From Pseudomonadales bacterium (GTDB lineage Bacteria; Pseudomonadota; Gammaproteobacteria; Pseudomonadales; Azotimanducaceae): a DNA stretch of 57,222 bases. The DNA lies in the NCBI GenBank assembly GCA_028283025.1, contig JAPYNO010000015.1:1-57222 (forward strand), given 5' to 3'. The position numbers were made by a program, and so were the translations under genes. Positions 1-7,498 of this stretch are shown in pieces; position 1 is the first letter of the stretch, and every line of letters begins with the position of its first letter. Under the pieces are notes generated by a model, which was not told the DNA's origin, did not search any database, and saw only the letters and a program-made list of their open reading frames with translations.

Positions 1-36
1 AAGTTAAGAAGGGCCGGGTGGGGTAACATCCTCCGG

Positions 37-1036
37 TTCACAACAACGTTGGAGGCTTGCCATGGCAAGGAGCTACACCCACCTGACCCCGGAAGAGAGA
101 TACTACATCAGGAAGCGCTTGAAGGCTGGGGATTCCCTGTCCGAGATCGCGAGGTTGATCGGGCGGTCGCCATCGACGGTGTCGCGGGAGCTGAAGCGGA
201 ACACTGGGCTGGGAGGGTACCGCCCGAAGCAGGCGCAGCGCCTCGCCGACGGGCGGCTGACGGAGTCCGTGAGGTCGCACGTGATCGGGAAGCTGAAGCT
301 CGACTGGAGTCCGGAGCAGATTGCCGGGCGCATGCGGCTGGAGGGCGGGGACTGGGTGTCGCACGAAACGATCCACCGGATGGTGTGGCGCGACAGGCGC
401 GAGGGCGGCGACCTGCACACCTGCCTCCGGCACTCGCCCAGGAAGCGGCGAAAGCGCTACGGGAAGAACGACTTCAGGGGACGCATCCCAGGCCGGGTGG
501 ACATCTCCGAGCGCCCGCCGATTGTGGACGCGCGCGCCCGCTTTGGCGACTGGGAAGGGGACGCCGTCATCGGCAAGGGGCACCGCGGCGGCCTCGTGAC
601 GCTGGCCGAGCGCAAGTCCAGGGCGCTGCTCGCGGGCCGCATCGCGCGCAAGACCAAGGCGGAGACGGCCGATGCCCTGCGCCGCGTCACCAAAGGGCTC
701 GAAGGCCTCTTCGACACCATCACCCACGACAACGGGCGCGAGTTCTCCGACCACGCCCTCGTCTCCGAGGCCACCGGCAGCGACGCCTACTTCGCGCGCC
801 CCCACCACAGCTGGGAGCGCGGGCTGAACGAGCACTCAAACGGGCTGCTCCGCCAGTACTTCCCGAAGTCCATGCCACTCGACCAGGTCACCGACGAGCA
901 GGTCCGGCGGGCCGTCCACAGGATCAACAACAGGCCGCGCAAGTGCCTCGCCTTCAAAACCCCTATCGAGGTCTTGCAAAGCGCCTATGATTCTGGCGAA
1001 ATTACTGTCTCACCGAGCGTTGCACTTGAAGGTTGA
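37..1036 (+). mobile_element. IS30-family insertion sequence (approximate limits)
   Basis: The element consists of one transposase gene with poorly conserved ends. Near the left edge, 37-55 reads TTCACAACAACGTTGGAGG. The complement of 1005-1030 reads TTCAAGTGCAACGCTCGGTG and resembles it (TTCA, then AACG with a one-base offset), as expected for IS30-type inverted repeats. The right repeat lies inside the last codons of the transposase. I could not define target-site duplications because the left flank is only about 36 bases, so the boundaries are estimates. Confidence 0.6.
62..1036 (+). CDS. IS30-family transposase
   Basis: This 324-aa DDE transposase should cut and join the ends of its own element. 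An N-terminal helix-turn-helix region lies at about residues 24-46 (SLSEIARLIGRSPSTV). The catalytic core shows D167 (GDWEGD), D223 (THDNGREF) and E257 (NEHSNGLLRQ), the usual IS30 spacing and motif context, including the downstream NRPRKCL block. Length matches the family norm of 300-340 aa and no frameshift is seen, so it looks intact. ATG at 62 follows a GGAGG-like stretch at 51-55. Its codon use, rich in C- and G-ending codons, differs from the neighbouring genes and looks more like the adhesin at the far end of the window. That suggests a recent arrival, by eye only. Confidence 0.93.
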   Translation: MARSYTHLTPEERYYIRKRLKAGDSLSEIARLIGRSPSTVSRELKRNTGLGGYRPKQAQRLADGRLTESVRSHVIGKLKLDWSPEQIAGRMRLEGGDWVSHETIHRMVWRDRREGGDLHTCLRHSPRKRRKRYGKNDFRGRIPGRVDISERPPIVDARARFGDWEGDAVIGKGHRGGLVTLAERKSRALLAGRIARKTKAETADALRRVTKGLEGLFDTITHDNGREFSDHALVSEATGSDAYFARPHHSWERGLNEHSNGLLRQYFPKSMPLDQVTDEQVRRAVHRINNRPRKCLAFKTPIEVLQSAYDSGEITVSPSVALEG

Positions 1037-1252
1037 ATGTAGGGTCAAAACAATCTAAGAAATCGCCCAAGATCGAGAGTCAAGCTAGGGAGTATGAAAC
1101 CAACCGCACTTATCATATGCTTGGGTTGACCAAGCTGTCCGACCGACGGCGATTTCAGGATTTGGCTACGCTTGGACGTATTGATTCCGACTCGCCTAAC
1201 CTTCCTGCCTTCGCAGACAACGCACAGAACACATCTGTCTAGACCACCTTCC

Positions 1253-1418
1253 ATGCCGAATTGGAATCAGTTGCTAGACGAGATTAAGTCTGCGCCGAGC
1301 ATTCAAGATCAAGTAAGACGGCAGTGTCTGAGTCACCTGCACGCCATTACAGACAAACCGCCGCGGCTTCTCGCCCATCGTCATGAGGTCAAGTACAGGC
1401 CGCAGCCTGAGGCGAGTC
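1253..1418 (+). pseudogene. possible N-terminal remnant of a serine dehydrogenase-type protease (SDH/SppA-like)
   Basis: From ATG 1253 the frame reads MPNWNQLLDEIKS, then DQVRRQCLSHLHAIT. From memory this resembles the first 30-35 residues of the SDH family of Clp/SppA-like membrane proteases, which typically begin MPxWxxLLxEI and continue xxRRKYLxxLxxxTGRNVI. After that point the similarity stops, and the frame ends at 1444 inside the 3' end of the fic gene. The catalytic region is absent. The IS30 insertion just upstream fits local decay. The rest of 1037-1252 holds no gene I can support. Chance similarity is possible given the short match. Confidence 0.35.
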
Positions 1419-2519
1419 TTACTCATGCGCAAGCAGGTAGCTAGTGCTGCGTCCGCCGCCCGCGGCTTTTTCAATAGCGCCTTGATCGATCAACGCCAGA
1501 ATGTCTCGATACGCGGTGTCCTGCGAACACTTGGCGATGCGCGCCCACTTTGAGGAGGTCATCTTGCCATCGAAACCATCCAACATGAGGTTGAGCATCT
1601 TGATTTGACGCTTGTTGAGCGCCACTGAGGCAAACCGTTCCCAGAAACGCGCCTTGGCGAGCGTCAATGCAAGACTCTGCTCAGAATCTTGCAAGGCGCG
1701 ACCAAGGCACGATAGAAACCAGGTCTGCCAGTCGGTGACATCCGTTCCGCCGCGCTGTGTTCTTTCGAGCATCTGGTAGTAGCCCTTGCGCTCTTCACGA
1801 ATTTGCTTCGACATGCTGTAGAAGCGCTGCGGCGCTTGGTCAGAGCGTGCTAGCGCCATGTCCGCAATAGCGCGTGCCATGCGCCCGTTGCCATCATCAA
1901 AGGGGTGGATGGTGACGAACCACAGGTGGGCGATGCCAGCCTTGATGAGCCACTGTGTTCTATCGCTTGCGTTGAACCATTCCAGGAATCGCGCTATTTC
2001 GGCTTCGACTCGGCTTGCCAGCGGTGCTTCAAAATGCACTCTTTCGCGCCCCATCGGCCCGGACACAACCTGCATAGGGCCAAGGCTGTCATCGCGCCAT
2101 TTGCCGATTGCAATGCCTTGCGGACTGTTGCGTCGTGCGCGGAAGAGTGCAGCGTGCCAAGCATGAAGGCGGCGGGCAGTGAGCGGTTTGTCGTAATTGA
2201 TCGTAGCGTCAAGCATCATCTCCACGACACCATCAACCTTGGCATCTGACGCGACGAGTCCAGCCACATCAATGTGCAGCCGGCGCGCTATCGATGAACG
2301 CACCTGATCACTGTCGAGATGCTCGCCCTCAATCTCGCTAGATTTGACGACCTCCTGTGTGAGTGAACGTAGCTGCGCTTCGTTGCGCAAATCGAACCCC
2401 AGCGCTTCCATCCTGCCCAACAGCTTGCTTTGGGTACGCAGCACTTGGCCAACGAGACCTTCAAGCGCGGCTTCGTCCCATGTCAACGCTGGCCAGTCAG
2501 GGAGTGCCCAGATGTACAC
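1419..2519 (-). CDS. Fic-family protein adenylyltransferase with DUF4172 and C-terminal winged helix
   Basis: Fic enzymes transfer AMP from ATP to hydroxyls of target proteins. The 366-aa product has a DUF4172-like N terminus (IWALPDWPALTWD), an inhibitory helix motif S/TxxxEG at residues 60-65 (SSEIEG), and the catalytic loop HPFDDGNGR at 205-213 with His205. The last 60 residues (MTSSKWARIAKCSQDTAYRD) look like a winged helix, so it may bind DNA. The start is GTG at 2519; an out-of-frame ATG overlaps it. It is divergent from the 530-aa gene at 2597, and the 77-bp gap is filled with TCTCCGCA half-sites, suggesting autoregulation. The intact inhibitory motif predicts a normally restrained class II enzyme. 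The target is unknown. Confidence 0.92.
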   Translation of the reverse strand: MYIWALPDWPALTWDEAALEGLVGQVLRTQSKLLGRMEALGFDLRNEAQLRSLTQEVVKSSEIEGEHLDSDQVRSSIARRLHIDVAGLVASDAKVDGVVEMMLDATINYDKPLTARRLHAWHAALFRARRNSPQGIAIGKWRDDSLGPMQVVSGPMGRERVHFEAPLASRVEAEIARFLEWFNASDRTQWLIKAGIAHLWFVTIHPFDDGNGRMARAIADMALARSDQAPQRFYSMSKQIREERKGYYQMLERTQRGGTDVTDWQTWFLSCLGRALQDSEQSLALTLAKARFWERFASVALNKRQIKMLNLMLDGFDGKMTSSKWARIAKCSQDTAYRDILALIDQGAIEKAAGGGRSTSYLLAHE

Positions 2520-2523
2520 ATGT

Positions 2524-2569
2524 AATCTCCGCAGAATATGCGGAGATTATGCGGTCTATTCTCCGCATA
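2524..2569. promoter_or_regulatory. operator-like cluster of four TATGCGGAGA half-sites
   Basis: 2524-2533 AATCTCCGCA and 2539-2548 TGCGGAGATT form a perfect 10-bp inverted repeat with a 5-bp spacer. A second pair, TATGCGG at 2548-2554 and CTCCGCATA at 2561-2569, follows immediately. The cluster occupies most of the space between the divergent fic and 530-aa genes and begins 5 bp from the fic start codon. It is a likely binding site for the winged helix of the Fic protein or another repressor, though the binding protein is an inference. Confidence 0.6.
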
Positions 2570-2596
2570 GACAAGAATATCGTGTAGTGTCCGCGC

Positions 2597-4189
2597 ATGA
2601 GTGTAGTGCCTTCCATAGACCAGCAGATCGAGCATATTCTTGATGTGCGCGTGGGTCAGGATGCGCAAAACATGGCCTTCATTTTGGACAGACTAGCGCT
2701 GCTCGAAGCATCGTGCTGGCTCATCGAGCGCAACGACGCTGCCATCGTGTGTGTTGAGCTGCAGCGCTTTGCTGCGCATCAAATCAGCTCGCCGAGCGAG
2801 GACAGCTGCAAGCTGTTCGAGTCCGGGCTGCATCGGTTATCCAAGATCGGCTTCGGCGACTTCGCATCTGGCTTGGTTGAGACGGTCTGTGATATGCGCA
2901 GCGCGCGCGGCGTGGGCAACTTCGATGAGGCTGCCACTGTGGAAGACCACGCGCGCGCCATCTGGCGGGAAACGCTGAGGCGCAGCAATGTGCCGAGACA
3001 AATTCGCAGACGCGCATCGACGGTGGCAGACCTTGTGAGCGCCTTGCGGGATGCCGCCAAGTTCGATGCCGCGCTCAAGCTGCTTGGTCGAGAAGCCGAG
3101 GCGCTCAAGAACCTGTTTCGATTCAATCCGTCGAGTCTGCTGTGGAGTGCGCTCATCGAATTGGCTCGACTCGCCCGCGGGCGCATGGCATCCATCGATC
3201 TTGCGGCGCTCGATCACTATTGCCGAGCTTTTGCTGCCGCATCGGCTGCTGCGGTATCGGCTGATGCCAAGTCTTTGTCCGCCGCCAAGCCAGCACTCGA
3301 GGAAATCGCCCGTCATATTGCAAATCTCGACAGCGAGCATCCGCTCGGCGTGTTGATCGCCGCAGCGCCGGAGGACATCGCGCCGAGCACACAGTCGCCG
3401 ACGCCCGAGCCAGAGTCCATGCCGTTCGAGTTGCGCGCACTCAAGGAGGCGCTTGAAAACCTCGAGGATCAAATCGCAGCAGGCGTCCTTGAGGCTTCGC
3501 CAATATCGCGCAGCCTTCTATCCTTGGGCGAGCAGGTGCAGCGCAGTCAATCCCAAGCCGATGAGCACTTGTCGCAGTTCGCTTCTGAGTTCATGCAGCT
3601 CGCGGAAGCCATTGATCTCGTGGCGTCAGGCGGGACGCCAAGCGATACCGAGATCGAAGCGTTGAACGCGAGCTTGCAGGACTATCTGCGCATGCCCGCC
3701 GCCTTACAGCGGGTGGATGAAGCACTGCGCGCGCTGCGCGGGCTGCGTGCGCAACTTGTGACAAAGCAGACGCAGGAAGTCGAAGAGGACCTCAAAACAC
3801 TCACTGCCCTCGCAGAAAAAATCAGCCAGCACGAGCATGAACAGCCCGCTGCGCGCGCAAGGCTGTTCGGCTACCTGCTGACTCGCGGCGAGCTTGACTA
3901 TGTACTTCGTGACCCCGGGCAAGGACACATCGAGTCTTGGACGCCCCAGTCTCCCGCGACTCCGATCAATATGTTCTTCCCGCAAACCGAGCCGCTTGGC
4001 GCGCCTCGTCAAATGCTTAATATCGACATGGAGGGCAGTCGATTATCGCTTGCGTGCGATCAGGTTCAGGGGCCAATGTGGATCGAATTGCGCCACCCCG
4101 CGCCGACAGAGCACGGATTCGCTATGCGTATCGAGGGTAGTGGCGTGTGCGTCATCACGCCGCAAGAACTGCTTTCACATTGTCGATGA
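2597..4189 (+). CDS. hypothetical protein, 530 aa, alpha-helical with central coiled coil
   Basis: I do not recognise this protein. It has no signal peptide or membrane segment. Residues 1-235 are Ala/Leu/Arg-rich helices. A proline-rich linker follows around 255-270 (TQSPTPEPES), then a long heptad-like stretch at about 275-420 rich in E, Q, A and L. The last 90 residues look globular and beta-rich, with a segment QGPMWIELRHPAPTEHGFAM. ATG at 2597 is the first start after the divergent operator cluster. The 3' end overlaps the convergent panC gene by 35 bp. Codon use resembles the core genes, so it is probably a native gene. A scaffold or partner role is possible, but nothing in the sequence fixes a function. 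Confidence 0.8.
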   Translation: MSVVPSIDQQIEHILDVRVGQDAQNMAFILDRLALLEASCWLIERNDAAIVCVELQRFAAHQISSPSEDSCKLFESGLHRLSKIGFGDFASGLVETVCDMRSARGVGNFDEAATVEDHARAIWRETLRRSNVPRQIRRRASTVADLVSALRDAAKFDAALKLLGREAEALKNLFRFNPSSLLWSALIELARLARGRMASIDLAALDHYCRAFAAASAAAVSADAKSLSAAKPALEEIARHIANLDSEHPLGVLIAAAPEDIAPSTQSPTPEPESMPFELRALKEALENLEDQIAAGVLEASPISRSLLSLGEQVQRSQSQADEHLSQFASEFMQLAEAIDLVASGGTPSDTEIEALNASLQDYLRMPAALQRVDEALRALRGLRAQLVTKQTQEVEEDLKTLTALAEKISQHEHEQPAARARLFGYLLTRGELDYVLRDPGQGHIESWTPQSPATPINMFFPQTEPLGAPRQMLNIDMEGSRLSLACDQVQGPMWIELRHPAPTEHGFAMRIEGSGVCVITPQELLSHCR

Positions 4190-4991
4190 GGCGCGTCGCC
4201 CCAAGTCGCGCTGCGCCAAGTACGCGCAGCTCATCGAGATCTTCCGGCGCCTGAAGCTCGCCGCCTCGGATTGCCACATAGTCGGGCGCCCAGCCATCGG
4301 CTTCGAGCGATTTCATCGCGGCCCGCTCAAGCGCAGCAAAGTCCCGGCGCCCGGCCTCAAGCTGATGCTTGATGGCTGTGAGTTCGACGTACAGCGAAGG
4401 CGCTTGGCGGCGCGGCGCCCCGTCAAGATACGTATTGCGACTCGACATGGCGAGCCCGTCGTTCTCGCGCATGGTCGGCACTGACACAATCTCAATCGCA
4501 AGATTCAAGTCAAGCACCATGCGCTTGATGAGAGTGAGCTGCTGATAGTCCTTTTCGCCAAAGCAGGCGTAGGCCGCGCCTGTGAGATTGAAGAGTTTGA
4601 GCACGACCGTGCATGCGCCGTCGAAGTGCCCCGGTCGATACCGACCGCAAAGATCAGCCGCGAGCGGCGGCAGGGAAACCCGCGTCGGCGATTCGACGCC
4701 GCCGGGATACATCTCACTGACGCTCGGCGCAAACAAAAGCGTCGCGCCCGCATCTTCAAGTTTCGCCACGTCTTCGTCGAATGTGCGCGGATAGGTGCCG
4801 AAATCTTCGCCTTGGCCGAACTGTAACGGATTCACAAACAGGCTCACCCACACCTCATCGGACTTGCCTCTCGCGGCATCAACGAGCGAAAGGTGTCCGT
4901 CGTGGAGGTTGCCCATGGTCGGCACGAGGGCGATCTTGCCTGCGCGGGTTCGCGCTTTCACAAGGCCCTTGCGCTCGCGCTCGATCAGCAT
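4155..4991 (-). CDS. panC: pantoate--beta-alanine ligase
   Basis: PanC condenses pantoate and beta-alanine with ATP, through a pantoyl-adenylate, to give pantothenate for CoA synthesis in the cytoplasm. Visible landmarks are the HIGH-like motif in PTMGNLHDGH, the VNPLQFG block, GRYRPGHFDG, GEKDYQQL and the KMSKS-like AMSSRN. ATG at 4991 gives 278 aa and follows the panB stop by one base (TGAGATG), which indicates translational coupling. The frame is open for 19 more codons upstream, and an earlier TTG start inside panB would restore a more typical N terminus, so the exact start is uncertain. The 3' end overlaps the convergent 530-aa gene. Confidence 0.95.
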   Translation of the reverse strand: MLIERERKGLVKARTRAGKIALVPTMGNLHDGHLSLVDAARGKSDEVWVSLFVNPLQFGQGEDFGTYPRTFDEDVAKLEDAGATLLFAPSVSEMYPGGVESPTRVSLPPLAADLCGRYRPGHFDGACTVVLKLFNLTGAAYACFGEKDYQQLTLIKRMVLDLNLAIEIVSVPTMRENDGLAMSSRNTYLDGAPRRQAPSLYVELTAIKHQLEAGRRDFAALERAAMKSLEADGWAPDYVAIRGGELQAPEDLDELRVLGAARLGATRLIDNVKAVLAA

Positions 4992-4992
4992 C

Positions 4993-5811
4993 TCAGGCAA
5001 AACAGTGCTCAGGTGCTGGAAAAGTCCCGGCCTCCACCGCCTGCACATAGGCTTCGACCGCCTCTCGAATAGTGCCCGTCTCGGCGAGAAAGCTCTTCAC
5101 GAACTTCGGCGGCTTGATACCCGTTGTTTCCATTCCCAAGAGGTCGTGCAGCACCATGATCTGCCCGTCGGTGGCCGGCCCTGCGCCAATCCCGATCACC
5201 GGCACGCCACTTGCCTCGGTGATTGTGGCGGCAAGGTCAACTGGCACGCATTCGAGCAGCAGCATCGCTGCGCCTGCCTCTTCGAGCAGCTTGGCTTCTT
5301 CGAGGATGGTCGCGGCTTGGTCGGGGTTGCGCCCCTGTACGCGATAACCGCCAATACGGTTGATTGCTTGCGGCGTCAAGCCCATGTGCGCGCACACGGG
5401 TATGCCGCGTTCGGTTAAGAGGCGTGTGCTCGTGGCGAGCCATGCGCCGCCTTCGAGCTTGACGATGTGCGCGCCGTGGCGCATCAGGTGCGCGGCGGAC
5501 TCAAGCGATTGCGATTCGGAGGCGTAGCTCATGAACGGCAGGTCGGCCATGATGAGCGCACCTTGATTGCCGCGCTTGACGCAGTCGAGATGGTAGGCAA
5601 TGTCGTCCACTGTCACCGGCAATGTGCTGTCGTGGCCTTGCAGCACCATGCCAAGCGAGTCGCCGACAAGAATGACCTTGATGCCTGCGGTGCTCACAAG
5701 GCTTGAGAAAATCGCATCGTAGGCGGTGAGCGTTGCAAACTTTTCACCACGTCGCTTGATGGCATCAAGCGTGCTCAAGGTCGTCTGGCGCTGACTGGCC
5801 TGCGCGGACAT
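4993..5811 (-). CDS. panB: 3-methyl-2-oxobutanoate hydroxymethyltransferase
   Basis: PanB adds a hydroxymethyl group from methylene-tetrahydrofolate to 2-oxoisovalerate, making ketopantoate, the first committed step to pantothenate. The 272-aa product has the family landmarks [29 protein letters not shown] (Mg and substrate site), the KLEGG region, AHMGLTPQ and VIGIGAG. ATG at 5811 was chosen over an upstream in-frame ATG at 5928 because a GGGAGG ribosome site sits 6 bases before it and homology starts right after. The panB-panC order on one strand is standard. The gene is preceded by a hairpin array (5916-6061) that lies between it and the divergent ATPase gene. Confidence 0.96.
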   Translation of the reverse strand: MSAQASQRQTTLSTLDAIKRRGEKFATLTAYDAIFSSLVSTAGIKVILVGDSLGMVLQGHDSTLPVTVDDIAYHLDCVKRGNQGALIMADLPFMSYASESQSLESAAHLMRHGAHIVKLEGGAWLATSTRLLTERGIPVCAHMGLTPQAINRIGGYRVQGRNPDQAATILEEAKLLEEAGAAMLLLECVPVDLAATITEASGVPVIGIGAGPATDGQIMVLHDLLGMETTGIKPPKFVKSFLAETGTIREAVEAYVQAVEAGTFPAPEHCFA

Positions 5812-5915
5812 GGCAGCCTCCCTTCCATATGTGGTTGCTTGTGGGGTCGCTATTGTAGGGGAAGGTGCTCTTAGTTCGAGCAGACATGTCGATGGTTTTC
5901 GGGGGCGGTCGATAA

Positions 5916-6061
5916 GGAAGCTCTGCATAACAGAGTTTCCTTAGCGGCACATGGATGTGCCGCCGAATTCAGTGCCTTAAGGCATTGAATTCGTGAGCAT
6001 AGCTTCAATCGCAATTGAAGCTATGCGAGTCTGAACAAGTCCAAGGATGGACTTGTTCAGA
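5916..6061. repeat. tandem array of five unrelated perfect or near-perfect hairpins
   Basis: Five inverted repeats follow one another with 1-4 base gaps. They are 5916-5940 (10-bp stem, one G.T pair, loop CATAA), 5944-5963 (9-bp stem, loop GG), 5965-5992 (12-bp stem, one G.T pair, loop TTAA), 5997-6026 (13-bp stem, loop CGCA) and 6030-6061 (14-bp stem, loop AGGA). The stems differ in sequence, so this is not one repeat unit copied. The array ends 57 bases before the ATG of the AAA ATPase gene and lies upstream of divergent panB. No T-run follows any stem, so they do not look like ordinary intrinsic terminators. It could be a structured 5' leader, a small RNA or a composite of REP-like units. 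Confidence 0.9.
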
Positions 6062-6118
6062 ACATACATAAGGGTATATTGTCCAAAGCGCGAGGTATCT
6101 TCACCCCAAAAGCAAGTC

Positions 6119-7384
6119 ATGGACATCGAGAACACGCTTTCCGCGGCGCACAAGGATGCGCTAAGAAAATTTGCTCGCATGGGAGAACGCCGCGAGCCCC
6201 TCGCATTCGTTGGTCGTCAGAGTGTCATGCAAGATATTGACAATCAGCTGCAAGAGACCGCTGACGCCAAGAGAACGCTGTCCAACGCAAGGGTCATTCA
6301 AGGCCCGCCGGGATCTGGGAAGACATCGATCCTCTCTGAACTTGAGAAGCGCTACGCGAACTGCGGCACTGTGGTGCCTATCCGCTTGTTCGGGGAAGAG
6401 CTCAGAAACCCCGTTGCGGTCAGCACTGCGATCATCGAAGGCTGTGGTTTGGATGCGAGCGTGCTCGGTCGTTCGCACTCAAAGAGCGTGTCTGGAAGAA
6501 TCGGCGTGCGTTGGATTGGCGCTCAAGGCAGCTATGGGTCACAGAGCACAACGCCCCAGGACAGGCTTGAACGCGGGGTGCCGGTCTTGAGGCTGCTTGA
6601 TGACTATATCGACCTGCCTGCGGATACAACGTTGCTTGTGCTTGTCGATGAAGCGCAGCGCATCCGAGCAGACCGAGATGACGATATCAACACGGTGGCG
6701 GTGGCGCTCGCCGATGGCAGCACAGGCAAGCTCACAACCTTCACTGTGTTCGGCGGCCTGTCCGACACGGGCGCTCGGCTGACCGAAGCGGGAGTCTCTC
6801 CGAGGATCACGCAAGGCGCAAAGCATCGATTGAGTTCATTGGAAGAACCAGCGGCGCGACAGCTCGTATCCGTTCTCTTAGAGCATGAACGCTTCGGCTT
6901 GATGAATCTTGATGAGCGCGCAAAGGCGTTCTTGACAGATGCGATGATTGCCGCAAGTGAATGCTACCCTCGCCATTTGTACGCATATATGCAGAGTCTT
7001 GCGCTCGCGTTCTCAAGCGACCAGAGGCACATCGATCTGAATCAATTGCTAGAGACCGGACACGCGCTGCGCATTGACTACTACGACGATCTCTTAAGTT
7101 TCGCGAGCCTAGAGAGGTATGCGGTCGCCATTGCCAAGCTGCTTGAATGCAAGTCACAGGGCGAAGGCTTCACTTATGACGAAGTCGAGGAAACAGCGAT
7201 TCGTCAATGCGGCATGTCGTCTGAACAAGTCGCGAATAGCTACGAGAAGGCAATCCACTGCGGCATATTGGAGATCGACACTGCCTTGCCAATTCCAGAA
7301 AGACATCTTCGCATTCCTATTCCTTCGCTGCGCACCTATGCAGCGGTCGGATTTGATCGCACTCGAGCATTAGGCTTGCTCTAA
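6119..7384 (+). CDS. AAA-type ATP-binding protein of unknown role
   Basis: The product (421 aa from ATG 6119) has a Walker A motif GPPGSGKT at residues 62-69 and Walker B LLVLVDEAQ at 172-180, in the style of AAA_16/AAA_22 and TniB-like ATPases. A conserved-looking sensor region follows, and the C-terminal third looks like a winged helix (EGFTYDEVEETAIRQCGMSSEQV). The frame is open upstream to 6047 inside the last hairpin; 6119 is preferred because an alpha-helical N terminus starts there, although its ribosome site is weak. The gene stands alone, with the five-hairpin array in front and a hairpin at 7387-7407 right behind the stop. It may be a mobile or defence cassette, or a regulator. There is no signal peptide. 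Confidence 0.85.
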   Translation: MDIENTLSAAHKDALRKFARMGERREPLAFVGRQSVMQDIDNQLQETADAKRTLSNARVIQGPPGSGKTSILSELEKRYANCGTVVPIRLFGEELRNPVAVSTAIIEGCGLDASVLGRSHSKSVSGRIGVRWIGAQGSYGSQSTTPQDRLERGVPVLRLLDDYIDLPADTTLLVLVDEAQRIRADRDDDINTVAVALADGSTGKLTTFTVFGGLSDTGARLTEAGVSPRITQGAKHRLSSLEEPAARQLVSVLLEHERFGLMNLDERAKAFLTDAMIAASECYPRHLYAYMQSLALAFSSDQRHIDLNQLLETGHALRIDYYDDLLSFASLERYAVAIAKLLECKSQGEGFTYDEVEETAIRQCGMSSEQVANSYEKAIHCGILEIDTALPIPERHLRIPIPSLRTYAAVGFDRTRALGLL

Positions 7385-7386
7385 GT

Positions 7387-7407
7387 AAGCTCTGTGATTC
7401 AGAGCTT
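7387..7407. repeat. hairpin AAGCTCTG-TGATT-CAGAGCTT after the ATPase gene
   Basis: A perfect 8-bp inverted repeat with a 5-base loop starts 3 bases after the TAA stop of the ATPase gene. Its core (CTCTG-N5-CAGAG) is the same as that of the first hairpin of the array at 5916-5940, so the ATPase gene is bracketed by related hairpins. There is no T-tract, so a simple Rho-independent terminator is unlikely. The remaining gap to tkt (7408-7498) shows nothing else clear. Confidence 0.6.
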
Positions 7408-7498
7408 CTCCAAGAAAATTACCGTTTTAGGACTTCGCCGCGTTGCCCCTCAGCGCGCAAACCAGCAAAATACGCGCTTCCTCCTCCCATGCAGGTCA

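Noticed and set aside
49-990. Long plus-strand frame of 313 aa over the IS30 gene, and similar minus-strand frame 38-835
   Set aside because: Both are shadows of the transposase; the real frame has the DDE motifs, and these have low-complexity Arg/Ala/Pro composition.
5916-6061. Plain Rho-independent terminator for panB or the ATPase
   Set aside because: The stems lack T-runs, are five in number, and lie between divergent genes at their 5' ends, where no termination is needed.
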